A stretch of DNA of 64,000 bases from Streptomyces sp. SAI-127 (lineage in GTDB: Bacteria; Actinomycetota; Actinomycetes; Streptomycetales; Streptomycetaceae). The position numbers were made by a program, and so were the translations under genes. Below, one piece after another: positions 35,309 through 43,263 of the stretch. The stretch lies in contig NZ_JARXYJ010000001.1 in NCBI RefSeq assembly GCF_029894425.1, positions 5,828,001 to 5,892,000 on the forward strand, read 5' to 3'. The notes beneath the pieces were generated by a model, which was given only the letters and a program-made list of their open reading frames with translations, ran no database searches and had not been told where the DNA came from. Each line of letters begins with the position of its first letter. The stretch's first letter is position 1.

Positions 35309-37042
35309 ATGCTCGATCACGTCATCAAGGGTGCGACCGTTGTCGACGGGACCGGTGCGCCCGCCTTCACCGCCGACGTCGGGATCCGGGACGGTCGTAT
35401 CGCCGTGATCGGCCGGGGTGTCGCCGGGGAGGCCCGCAGCAGCGAGGACGCCACCGGACTCGTCCTCGCCCCCGGGTTCGTCGACCCCCACACCCACTAC
35501 GACGCCCAGCTGTTCTGGGACCCGTACGCGACCCCCTCCCTCAACCACGGGGTCACCACGGTCGCCGCCGGGAACTGCGGCTTCACCCTGGCGCCGCTGA
35601 ACCCGGCCCGCCCGGACGACGCCGACTACACCCGCCGGATGATGTCCAAGGTCGAGGGGATGTCGCTGGTCGCCCTGGAGGAGGGGGCACCCTGGAGCTG
35701 GCACTCCTTCGGCGAGTACCTGGACGCCCTCGAAGGCCGGACCGCGGTCAACGCCGGTTTCATGGTGGGCCATTGCGCGCTGCGGCGGTACGTCATGGGG
35801 CCGGACGCCATCGGGGGACAGCCGTCCGAGGAGCAACTCGCTCAGATGCTGCGGCTGTTCCACGAGGCCATGGACGCCGGCGCCTGGGGTTTCTCCACCA
35901 CCCAGTCGTCCACGCACTCCGACGGCGACGGAAAGCCCGTGGCGTCCCGGCACGCGCTCCCCGCCGAGCTGCTCGCCCTGTCGCGGGCCGTCGGGGAGCA
36001 CGAGGGGACGCAGATCGAGGCGATCGTCGCCGGGTGTCTCGATCAGTTCAGCGATGCCGAGATCGAACTGTTCGTGGAGATGAGCGCGGCGGCCGGGCGG
36101 CCGTTGAACTGGAACGTGCTGACCATCGACTCGTCCGTGCCGGAGCGGGTGCCGAGGCAGCTGTTCGCGAGCGAGCAGGCCCGGAAGGCGGGCGGCCGGG
36201 TGGTGGCGCTGACCATGCCGATCCTCACCCCGATGAACATGTCGCTGGGCACCTTCTGCGCGCTGAACCTGATCCCCGGCTGGGGACCGGTTCTCGCACT
36301 GCCGGTCCCCGAGCGGATCGAGAAACTGCGCGACCCCGACGTACAGAAGGAACTGCTCAGGCAGTCCCAGGCCAAGGAGGCCGGGGTCTTCCGGCGGCTG
36401 ACCAACTTCGGGCGGTACGTCATCGGCGACACCTACAGCGAGACGAACCGCGGGCTCAGCGGGCGGGTCGTGGAGGACATCGCGGCCGAGCGCGGGCAGG
36501 AGCCGTTCGCCGCGCTGGTCGAGATCTGCGCGGCCGACTCGTTGCGTACGGTCCTGTGGCCCATGCCCACCGACAACGACCCGGCGTCCTGGGCGATGCG
36601 TGCCGAGGCCTGGCAGCACGAGGACGTGCTGCTCGGCGGGTCCGACGCCGGCGCGCACCTGGACCGGATGTGCGGGGCGCCGTACACGACCCGCTTCATC
36701 GGGGACTGTCTGCGCGGGCGCCGGCTGACGTCGTTGGAGCAGGCCGTGAAGATGCTCACCGACGACCCGGCCCGGCTGTTCGGCCTGCGCGAGCGCGGCC
36801 GGATCGAGGAGGGCTTCCATGCGGACCTCGTCCTCTTCGACCCGGAACGGATCGCCGCGGGCACGGCCACCCTGGTGCACGACCTGCCGGGTGACAGTCC
36901 ACGGCTGGACTCCAAGGCGATCGGGATACGGGCGGTATGGGTCAACGGAGTCGAGGCGATCCGGGACGACGTGGTGAGCGGGGCCGTACCGGGCCGGGTG
37001 CTGCGGTCGGGGCGGGACACGCGGACGGTGAGCACCAAGTGA
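35309..37042 (+). CDS. N-acyl-D-amino-acid deacylase-like amidohydrolase
   Basis: 577 residues from ATG 35309, preceded by AAGGGGG. The composite amidohydrolase fold has the metal-binding HxH in GFVDPHTHYDAQLFWDP near 62, the catalytic-region LLGGSDAGAHLDRM, and a beta-sandwich tail (RGRIEEGFHADLVLFDPERI). The family includes D-aminoacylases, but many actinobacterial members sit in acyl-CoA or ring-degradation operons and probably open lactam, lactone or cyclic intermediates. The stop overlaps the aldehyde dehydrogenase GTG by four bases. The longer frame upstream, from 34166, is unlikely to be the start because the LLM gene is read there. Confidence 0.87.
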   Translation: MLDHVIKGATVVDGTGAPAFTADVGIRDGRIAVIGRGVAGEARSSEDATGLVLAPGFVDPHTHYDAQLFWDPYATPSLNHGVTTVAAGNCGFTLAPLNPARPDDADYTRRMMSKVEGMSLVALEEGAPWSWHSFGEYLDALEGRTAVNAGFMVGHCALRRYVMGPDAIGGQPSEEQLAQMLRLFHEAMDAGAWGFSTTQSSTHSDGDGKPVASRHALPAELLALSRAVGEHEGTQIEAIVAGCLDQFSDAEIELFVEMSAAAGRPLNWNVLTIDSSVPERVPRQLFASEQARKAGGRVVALTMPILTPMNMSLGTFCALNLIPGWGPVLALPVPERIEKLRDPDVQKELLRQSQAKEAGVFRRLTNFGRYVIGDTYSETNRGLSGRVVEDIAAERGQEPFAALVEICAADSLRTVLWPMPTDNDPASWAMRAEAWQHEDVLLGGSDAGAHLDRMCGAPYTTRFIGDCLRGRRLTSLEQAVKMLTDDPARLFGLRERGRIEEGFHADLVLFDPERIAAGTATLVHDLPGDSPRLDSKAIGIRAVWVNGVEAIRDDVVSGAVPGRVLRSGRDTRTVSTK

Positions 37043-38937
37043 GCTCCGCGGGCGGGGGAAGGGACGAGGTGGGCTCCGGGGAGGGCTCTTCGGCGGGGGC
37101 GCAGGTCGGGTCCTCGGTGGATTCGGTCGGTTCGGTGGGTTCGGCGGGTTCGGCGGGCGGGGGGCGGGTCGGTGCCTCGGCCGGTGCTGCGGATGGTCGG
37201 TCGGGCGGGCCCTCGGACGGTCCGTCGACCGATCCCTTGATCGGTCCCGCGGCCGGTCCGTCGAGCGGTCCCTCGGCCGGTGCTGCGGATGGTCGGTCGG
37301 GCGGGCCCTCGGACGGTCCGTCGACCGATCCCTTGATCGGCTCCGCGGCCGGTCCGTCGAGCGGTCCCTCGGCCGGCGCTGCGGATGGTCCCTCGGTGGG
37401 GTCATCGGGCGGGCCCTCGGGCGGCCCCTCGTCCGGTCCCTTGATCGGGCTCGCGGTCGGCCCCGCGGCCGATCCCTCGATCGGCCCCTCGACCGGTCAG
37501 CGGCTCTTCGTCGGCGGCGAGTGGGTCGTGCCGGACGGTGGGCACTACGCGGTGGTCGATCCGGCCACCGAGGAGACCGTCGGGTGGGCGCCGGAGGCCT
37601 CGCGGGATCAGGTGCGCGCGGCCTGTGCCGCGGCCCGCGAGGCCTTCGGGCCGTGGTCGCGTACGCCGGCGGGGGAGCGGGCGGCGATCCTCGCCCGCGC
37701 CTCCGACCTCATGCGCTCCCGCCTGGTGCCGTACGCCGAACTCGCCCAGGCCGAGACCGGCGCGACCACCGCCACGGCCCGCGCGATGCAGGTCGGCGTC
37801 GCCGTCGCCCGCTTCCGGCGGTACGCGCAGGTCGAGCCCGCCGAGTGGGCGATCCCGCCGCAGATCAACGAGGCAGGGCCGATGGGGAAGGCCGCGGTGA
37901 TGGGCGCGCTGGCCGTCCGGCAGCCCGTGGGGGTCGTCACCTGCATCACGTCGTACAACAACCCCTGGGCGAACCCGGCGGGCAAGATCGCCCCCGCGCT
38001 CGCCATGGGCAACACGGTGGTCGTGAAGCCCGCCCCGCAGGACCCCCTCTCCGTCTACCGCATGGCGGAGGCTCTGGAGGCCGCCGGGGTCCCGCCCGGG
38101 GTCGTGAACGTGGTGAGCGGCCGTTCCGTGGAGGTCGGTGAGGCCGCGGTCGACTCCCCGGACGTCGACATGGTCAGCTTCACCGGCTCCACGGCCGTCG
38201 GACAGCGCATCGGCGAGGTGTGCGGGCGCTCCGTGAAACGGCAGTTGATGGAGCTGGGCGGGAAGGGAGCGGCGGTCGTCTTCGAGGACGCGGACCTCGG
38301 ATCCGCCGTGGCCGGGATCGGGACCACCTTCTCCTTCTACAGCGGACAGATCTGCACGGCACCGACGCGGGTGCTGGCGCAGCGGGGGGTCTACGAGCGG
38401 CTCGTCGAGCAACTGGCCGAATACGCAGGCCGGTTGAAGGTGGGCGACCCCAGGGGGGCCGGGACGGTCGTCGGGCCGGTGATCTCGGCGGCGCACCGGG
38501 AGCGGGTGGAGTCGTACGTCGAACTCGGCCGCAAGGAGGGCGCCTCCGTCATCGTGGGAGGTGAACGCCCCGCTCTGGAACGGGGTTTCTACGTCGCCCC
38601 CACCCTGCTCGCCGACTGCGGCCCGGAGATGCGGGTGGTCCGCGAGGAGATCTTCGGCCCGGTCGTGACCGTGACGCCCTTCGACGACGAGGAGGAGGGC
38701 ATCGCGCTCGCCAACGACAGCGACTACGGCCTCATCGACTACGTCTGGTCGGCGGACGTGGCCCGCGCCTTCCGGGTGGCACGGCGGCTACGGGCCGGGG
38801 GAGTGGGGGTCAACACGGTCGGCCGCAACATGGAGGCGCCGTTCGGAGGCTTCCACAGCAGCGGGGTCGGACGGGACTGCGGGTCGTACGCGCTGCATGC
38901 CTACAGCGAGGTGCAGTCGATCGTCTGGCCGGGGTGA
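37039..38937 (+). CDS. aldehyde dehydrogenase with a long Gly/Ser/Pro-repeat N-terminal extension
   Basis: 632 residues from GTG 37039 (GTGA overlap with the upstream stop). The normal ALDH (~480 residues) begins around residue 155 at QRLFVGGEWVVPDGG. It has complete motifs: KIAPALAMGNTVVVKPAP, FTGSTAVGQ, catalytic Glu in MELGGKG near 403, Cys in FYSGQICTAP near 438, and EEIFGPVV. It oxidises an aldehyde to an acid with NAD(P). The preceding ~155 residues are low-complexity repeats, including two nearly identical 32-residue units and a decayed third. They are in frame with the overlapping start, so they are probably translated, but a start inside or after them cannot be excluded. Confidence 0.88.
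   Translation: MSSAGGGRDEVGSGEGSSAGAQVGSSVDSVGSVGSAGSAGGGRVGASAGAADGRSGGPSDGPSTDPLIGPAAGPSSGPSAGAADGRSGGPSDGPSTDPLIGSAAGPSSGPSAGAADGPSVGSSGGPSGGPSSGPLIGLAVGPAADPSIGPSTGQRLFVGGEWVVPDGGHYAVVDPATEETVGWAPEASRDQVRAACAAAREAFGPWSRTPAGERAAILARASDLMRSRLVPYAELAQAETGATTATARAMQVGVAVARFRRYAQVEPAEWAIPPQINEAGPMGKAAVMGALAVRQPVGVVTCITSYNNPWANPAGKIAPALAMGNTVVVKPAPQDPLSVYRMAEALEAAGVPPGVVNVVSGRSVEVGEAAVDSPDVDMVSFTGSTAVGQRIGEVCGRSVKRQLMELGGKGAAVVFEDADLGSAVAGIGTTFSFYSGQICTAPTRVLAQRGVYERLVEQLAEYAGRLKVGDPRGAGTVVGPVISAAHRERVESYVELGRKEGASVIVGGERPALERGFYVAPTLLADCGPEMRVVREEIFGPVVTVTPFDDEEEGIALANDSDYGLIDYVWSADVARAFRVARRLRAGGVGVNTVGRNMEAPFGGFHSSGVGRDCGSYALHAYSEVQSIVWPG
37180..37420. repeat. 96-bp tandem repeat within the aldehyde dehydrogenase 5' region
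   Basis: Copy 1 at 37180-37275 and copy 2 at 37276-37371 differ by only a few bases. A third, degenerate copy starts at 37372 and fades into further Gly/Pro/Ser codons. Each unit encodes 32 residues beginning AGAADGRSGGPSDGPSTDPL. Confidence 0.85.
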
Positions 38938-39014
38938 GGCGGCTTACCGGGACGGGGTTCGGCCAACTGGCCGGTAACCCTCGGGCGGGCCCGTAGAGTC
39001 CCGGACCGGGGGCG

Positions 39015-39030
39015 GCGACATCGATGTCGC
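39015..39030. promoter_or_regulatory. 16-bp perfect palindrome upstream of the DUF3455 gene
   Basis: GCGACATCGATGTCGC, 41 bases before the TTG start at 39071. Unspaced and perfect, it could be an operator or a short 5'-leader hairpin. It is unrelated to the TGACG regulon palindrome. Confidence 0.45.
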
Positions 39031-39070
39031 TGAACTGAAAACCAGTCAAGAACCCTTCCGGAGAACCGAC

Positions 39071-39607
39071 TTGAAGCTCACCAAACGACTCGCCCTGACC
39101 ACCGCGGCCCTCGCCGCCGCGACCGCCTTCCTGGGGACGACCGCCGGTAACGCGGCCCCCGCCGATGCGGCGCTCAAGCCCGTGAAGGCCCCCGCGACCC
39201 TCAAGGTGCCCGACGGCAACAAGCTGACGGGCGTCTACCCGGCCCGGGGCGTGCAGACCTACACCTGCACCGACGGTGCCTGGAAGCTCCTGGAGCCGGC
39301 CGCCACCCTGTCGGACAGGAGAGGCCGCACGGTCGCCCTGCACTCCCGTGGCCCCGTGTGGGTCTCCACGGTGGACGGCAGCGCGGTGAACGCCGCGGCG
39401 ATCGCCAGCTCCCCCAAGACCGGCACCATCCCCGAGCTCCTGCTCCAGGCCACCGCCACCCGGGGCACGGGCGTCTTCGCGGGCGTCTCCTACATACAGC
39501 GCCTGAACACCACGGGCGGGGTCGCCCCGGCCACCGCCTGCACCGGCACGGACCAGGTGAGCGTGGCGTACACCGCGACGTACGCCTTCTACAAGCCGGC
39601 CAAGTGA
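39071..39607 (+). CDS. secreted DUF3455-family protein
   Basis: 178 residues from a TTG with GGAGA seven bases upstream. A Sec signal peptide (KLTKRLALTTAALAAATAFL, ending near NAAPADA) precedes a beta-rich domain of the DUF3455 type. Visible landmarks are VPDGNKLTGVYPARGVQTYTC early and TGTDQVSVAYTATYAFYKP at the end. Two Cys (TYTCTD and TACTGT) may form a disulphide. Related proteins occur as secreted or surface proteins in fungi and actinobacteria with no established function. It is followed by a strong terminator. Confidence 0.85.
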   Translation: MKLTKRLALTTAALAAATAFLGTTAGNAAPADAALKPVKAPATLKVPDGNKLTGVYPARGVQTYTCTDGAWKLLEPAATLSDRRGRTVALHSRGPVWVSTVDGSAVNAAAIASSPKTGTIPELLLQATATRGTGVFAGVSYIQRLNTTGGVAPATACTGTDQVSVAYTATYAFYKPAK

Positions 39608-39625
39608 CACACGTGACCCTCTGAA

Positions 39626-39672
39626 CGGTGCGGCGGCGGCTCCCCGCAGGAGCGGGGGCCGCCGCCGCACCG
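39626..39672. terminator. strong bidirectional terminator
   Basis: Outer arms CGGTGCGGCGGCGGC (39626-39640) and GCCGCCGCCGCACCG (39658-39672) pair over 15 bp. An inner CCCCGC/GCGGGG stem extends it after a one-base bulge. It sits between the DUF3455 gene and the convergent cupin gene. Confidence 0.85.
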
Positions 39673-39694
39673 CTCGCTCATGTGCTCCTGCCCC

Positions 39695-40195
39695 TCACAA
39701 AAACTCGCTCCGGTAGGCCGAGGCCAACTCGGCCGCGCGGCGGCGGCGCTCCGCGAGCTCGTCCTCCGACAGGTGGGGTGGCGGCGCGTCCTTGCCCGCG
39801 ACGACATCGCCGATGCGCGTGAAGTACGCGTCCTGGCCGGCGGGGGTGCACATGCACAGCATGCGGGCCGGCGCACCCGAGACGTTGCGGAAGTTGTGCG
39901 GGGCGTTGGCCGGGATGTTGACCGTGGACCCGGCCCGTACGGTGTGCTTCTCGCCGCGGAAGGTGAACTCGATCTCGCCCTCGAGGATGGTGAACATCTC
40001 CTCGAAGTCGTGCCGGTGCGGCGGCGGGCCGCCGCCGTCGGGGACGCGCATGTCGATCAGGCAGTACCGGCCGTCGGTCTGCTCGCCGGTGACCAGCATG
40101 GCGTACGTGTTGCCCACCAGAGAGATGTACGTCGTGCCGGGATCGTCGGGGTTCGCCACGGTCAGCGAGCGGGACGGGTCGTCGTCGGGGATCAT
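39695..40195 (-). CDS. cupin-domain protein
   Basis: 166 residues from ATG 40195, with AAGGAG seven bases upstream. An in-frame TTG six codons earlier lies on the ribosome-binding site. A single conserved cupin barrel is present: motif 1 GGGPPPHRHDFEEMFTILEGE supplies the two His and Glu ligands, and motif 2 (VNIPANAPHNFRN) the third His. Metal binding is therefore expected. Such small cupins act as dioxygenases, isomerases or storage/sensor domains. It is probably co-transcribed with the quinone oxidoreductase upstream (36-bp gap), suggesting a redox or detoxification role. The terminator is at 39626. Confidence 0.85.
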   Translation of the reverse strand: MIPDDDPSRSLTVANPDDPGTTYISLVGNTYAMLVTGEQTDGRYCLIDMRVPDGGGPPPHRHDFEEMFTILEGEIEFTFRGEKHTVRAGSTVNIPANAPHNFRNVSGAPARMLCMCTPAGQDAYFTRIGDVVAGKDAPPPHLSEDELAERRRRAAELASAYRSEFL

Positions 40196-40231
40196 CGGGG
40201 TCGTCTCCTTCAAGGGACGGTCGGGTGAGGA

Positions 40232-41176
40232 TCAGGTGCCGGGCGCGACGATGACGACCTTGCCGTGCAGCTCGCCCGTGGCGGCCCGGGTGTGGACTGC
40301 CGCCAGCTCCGCCAGCGGCACTCGCTGCGCCACGTCGACGCGCAGCTCGCCGGAGTCGACCAGCGCCACCAGCCGCGACAGCTGTTCGGCGTCGCTGTTG
40401 ACGAACAGGTCGATGCCGCGCACACCGCGTGATTCGTCGCTGGGCGCGGGCATCCACACCGTGGTGTTCACCAGCACTCCACCGGAACCGATCAGCGTGA
40501 GCAGCGCGGCCAGCTGCGCCGGGTCGATCGGCGCGAGGTTGAGCACGACGTCGACCGGCTCGGTCACCGCCGCGGTCACCTCGGTGGCGGTGTGGTCGAC
40601 GACCTCGTCCGCACCCGCCGTCCCGACGTGCTCGCTGCTGCGCGGGCCGGCCGTGGCGATCACGTACGCGCCGGCGTTCTTGGCCAGCTGCACGGCGTAG
40701 CCGCCGACCGCGCCGCCCGCACCGTTGATGAGCACGCGCTGCCCCGGCGCCAGCTTCGCGTGATCGAACAGGGCCTGCCAGGCAGTGAGACCCACCAACG
40801 GCAGCGCGGCGGCGTCGGGCAGCGGGATGCTCCGGGGCGCCGGCGTCAGAATCTCGGCCGGAGCCACCACGTACTCCGCGGCCGCGCCGACGCCCGCCAT
40901 CGGCAGGAAGCCGACGACCTGATCGCCGGTCTCGAGGCCGGTCACGCCCTCACCCAGCGCTTCGACCGTGCCGGAGACGTCGATGCCGGGAGTGTGCGGC
41001 AACGTCACCGGGATGGGGCCCTGCATGAAGCCCCCGCGGATGTTGCCGTCGACACCGTTGAACGACGTCGCGGCGACCCGGATGAGAACCTGCCCGTCGC
41101 CGGGTACTGGCTGCTCGACGTCCTCGTAACGCAGGACGCTCGGGTCGCCGTACTCGTGGAAACGTACTGCCTTCAT
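40232..41176 (-). CDS. NADP-dependent zinc-less alcohol dehydrogenase / quinone oxidoreductase
   Basis: 314 residues of the MDR superfamily, quinone-reductase branch: MKAVRFHEYGDPSVL at the start, the catalytic-domain GIDVSGTVEALGEGV, and nucleotide-binding INGAGGAVGGYAVQLAK. There are no zinc-ligand Cys clusters. It would reduce quinones or enones with NADPH. It starts at ATG 41176, 38 bases after the broken XRE regulator's stop. Because of the 2-bp deletion in that regulator, the reading frame is open from the regulator's start right through this gene, so a regulator-oxidoreductase fusion could be made. Confidence 0.9.
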   Translation of the reverse strand: MKAVRFHEYGDPSVLRYEDVEQPVPGDGQVLIRVAATSFNGVDGNIRGGFMQGPIPVTLPHTPGIDVSGTVEALGEGVTGLETGDQVVGFLPMAGVGAAAEYVVAPAEILTPAPRSIPLPDAAALPLVGLTAWQALFDHAKLAPGQRVLINGAGGAVGGYAVQLAKNAGAYVIATAGPRSSEHVGTAGADEVVDHTATEVTAAVTEPVDVVLNLAPIDPAQLAALLTLIGSGGVLVNTTVWMPAPSDESRGVRGIDLFVNSDAEQLSRLVALVDSGELRVDVAQRVPLAELAAVHTRAATGELHGKVVIVAPGT

Positions 41177-41214
41177 GGGAAATCCTTTCGAAGCACTCTT
41201 GGGTCGTGCGATGC

Positions 41215-42037
41215 CTAACCGCCTACGGCGGGCAGGAGTTGGAGCTTTTCGTAGCTGGGTGAGCCGGGTGTGGCGGAGAAGACGAGCAGTTCCTGGGCCT
41301 GGTCGGGGTCGATCAGGCGCTGGCAGTACAGCTCCAGTTCGCCCAGCTCGGGATGCCGGTAGCGCTTGAGGTCGTTGTGGTGGGTGACGTCCACCTCGTG
41401 CACGCCAGACCTCGGCGAACTCGGCGCTGGTGGCCAGGAGCGCCGCGACGATCTCGCCGGCCCGGCCCTGCGGGTCCGCGGTGTACGCCGCGCGGAGGTC
41501 GACGATGAAGACCCTCCCGCGCAGGGCGTGGTCCTCGACGGGGTAGAGCTCGCGTTGCGCGGGGTCGGTGAACCAGCGGTACACCAGGTAGCGGGACATG
41601 CCGGTGAAGCGGGTGTAGTCGCCCAGCAGAGCGATGGCCGGACGGGTCTGCAGCAGCGTCTCGTTGAACCGTGACATCACCAACGCCGGTGTGTCCGCGA
41701 GCCGTTCGACGATGCGCATCATGGTGGGGCTGACGTGATCCTCGCGCAGGACCCGACGTGGCGCCGAGTGCCCGGCGAGGTCGAAGAGGTGGTCGCGCTC
41801 GCTCAGGCCGAGGTGCAGGCCCCGGGCGAGCCCGGCGAGTACCTGCTCGGACGGCATCGGACCGCGTTGCTGCTCGATCCGGCTGTAGTAGTCGACCGAC
41901 ATGCCGGCCAGCGCGGCGACCTCCTCGCGCCGCAGTCCCCCGGTACGACGCCGTGGCCCGCGGGGAAGCCCCACGTCCTCCGGTTGCAGCACCTCCCGGC
42001 GCGCCCGGAGAAAGTCGGCCAGCAGCGCCCGGTCCAT
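41215..42037 (-). pseudogene. XRE/MmyB-type HTH regulator, copy A, frameshifted by a 2-bp deletion
   Basis: Starts at ATG 42037 after GGGAGG with MDRALLADFLRARREVLQ, and has the XRE HTH (REEVAALAGMSVDYYSRIEQ) and the MmyB-like ligand domain through ...EFAEVWR. Compared with the intact copy at 47186-48010, two bases are missing near 41402. The original last ~62 codons (LHEVDVTHHNDLKRYRH to LLPAV) remain at 41215-41403 in a different frame. The shifted frame does not stop but runs into the downstream oxidoreductase gene. The regulator probably controlled the oxidoreductase and cupin genes. The shared tract (41224-42037 versus 47195-48010) differs by this indel and scattered substitutions. Confidence 0.88.
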
Positions 42038-42288
42038 CTCAGCCTCCCTTGTTCGACTGAGCAAGCGTGGCGTGAGTCGGAACCCGGATGAAGGCATGAC
42101 TTATCCACGGACAAGTTGTCCGTGGCAGAGCGAGCGGGGCAGGTGGAGACGACTCGTACGACCAGGGCGTGTTTCGAAAGTGCTTGTCACAGCCGTGCGG
42201 CGGTCGATCCCGCATTTCGACGGCGTGGCGCTCGTCATGGGCGCCCGAGTCCCAGCCGGGGGATCCGGATCGCGCTCAGCGTCGCCGC

Positions 42289-42453
42289 TCAGTCGCCGTC
42301 GAAGCCGCCCGAGTCCACGTCGGCGCTGTCTCCGCTGTCCCCCCGGTCGGAGCCGCCCGGCGGCCCGGCCGCTCCGCGGAGCCGTGTGCTCACCTTGTTG
42401 GAGACGATCGTCGCGGTGATCCCGCCCGCTATGCAGGCCATCATGAGGTCCAT
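42289..42453 (-). CDS. possible small membrane peptide (54 aa), doubtful
   Basis: ATG 42453 opens MDLMMACIAGGITATIVSNK, one hydrophobic segment, followed by a basic patch and a Gly/Asp/Ser-rich acidic tail. There is no convincing ribosome-binding site. An upstream in-frame ATG at 42615 would give 108 residues with a second hydrophobic stretch. I do not recognise it. It lies in a decayed region, so it may be a remnant. Confidence 0.3.
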   Translation of the reverse strand: MDLMMACIAGGITATIVSNKVSTRLRGAAGPPGGSDRGDSGDSADVDSGGFDGD

Positions 42454-42859
42454 CCCCGAGAAACCACACGGCTGCCCGGGCTGTTCACGTCCACGTCGAA
42501 GAAGGTGAGCAGGGCCCGCGCCCGGGAACACGCCGAAGATCCACGAACCGCCGACGGTGGCCACCGTCAGGATTTGGTGGAGATCGGAGAAACCGGCGAC
42601 GTCCCGTGGCGTCACCGCCCGTCCAGGCCACGCGACCGGGATCAGTGCGACCGCCTGGCAGAGGTTTCGGCAACTCCGGCAGCGGCGCGAACGGCGGCAA
42701 GGTCGGCTTCGACGAGTTCACCCACCGCAGGCTGGTGGCCTCCCGGACGAGCCCTCGCGGCTTCACCGACGACATGGTCGGCTCCGTCCTGCTGGCCACC
42801 CGAGTGCAGTTGGGCATCGATCAGGCGATCAGCGGCGCGGCAGCGGAGATCCGCGATTC

Positions 42860-43150
42860 GTCACCGAACAGTCCGGTGTGGCGCGCGGAGTGTTCACCGA
42901 CGCCGAGGTCCGCCGTCGAGCGGCGGGTCGACGACCTGCCGGCCCGTTCGACGTGTGAGGGGGCGTGTCCGCACGCTCCCGACGACGGCTGCCACTACCA
43001 GGTGCCGGAGCCGGGGCTGATCCTCTGGCGGTCGGACGGGTGTGCACGGCCCCGTCTGAGTGCGTGGTCGTCAGTGACCTCGGCGCGCACGTCGAAGCCG
43101 GCCGCCGGGCGGGCGGCTTCGGCATCCTCGTCTCCTCCGATCGGACCCGC
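42860..43150 (+). pseudogene. relic of a HAD-superfamily phosphatase (GmhB-like)
   Basis: Three pieces in different frames line up with the HAD-IIIA/GmhB order: VTEQSGVARGVFTDAEVRRR (42860 onward, cf. TNQSGVARG), then CPHAPDDGCHYQVPEPGLIL (cf. CPHxPxxxCxCRKPxPG), then APSECVVVSDLGAHVEAGRR (cf. ECVVVGDxxxDxEA). Motif IV has lost residues (VSDLGAH for VGDIGAD). At least two frameshifts separate the pieces, and no N-terminal DxD is visible. The gene is dead. The surrounding region 42100-43260 contains no intact gene that I can recognise; an unexplained open stretch with GFDEFTHRRLV lies at about 42690-42850. Confidence 0.6.
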
Positions 43151-43263
43151 AGTACGCGCGGTACTGAACGGCCCGCCCCAGGGCAGCGTCCCGGTCGACG
43201 AGCGCCCCATCGAGGCTGCCTTCGACACCGGTCCGCGGCCCCGGTGAGAGCCGTCCGCAGGTG

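Noticed and set aside
38943..38977. TTACCGG/CCGGTAA inverted repeat after the aldehyde dehydrogenase as a terminator
   Set aside because: Seven-base arms around a long interrupted loop. Possible, but too weak to list as a feature.
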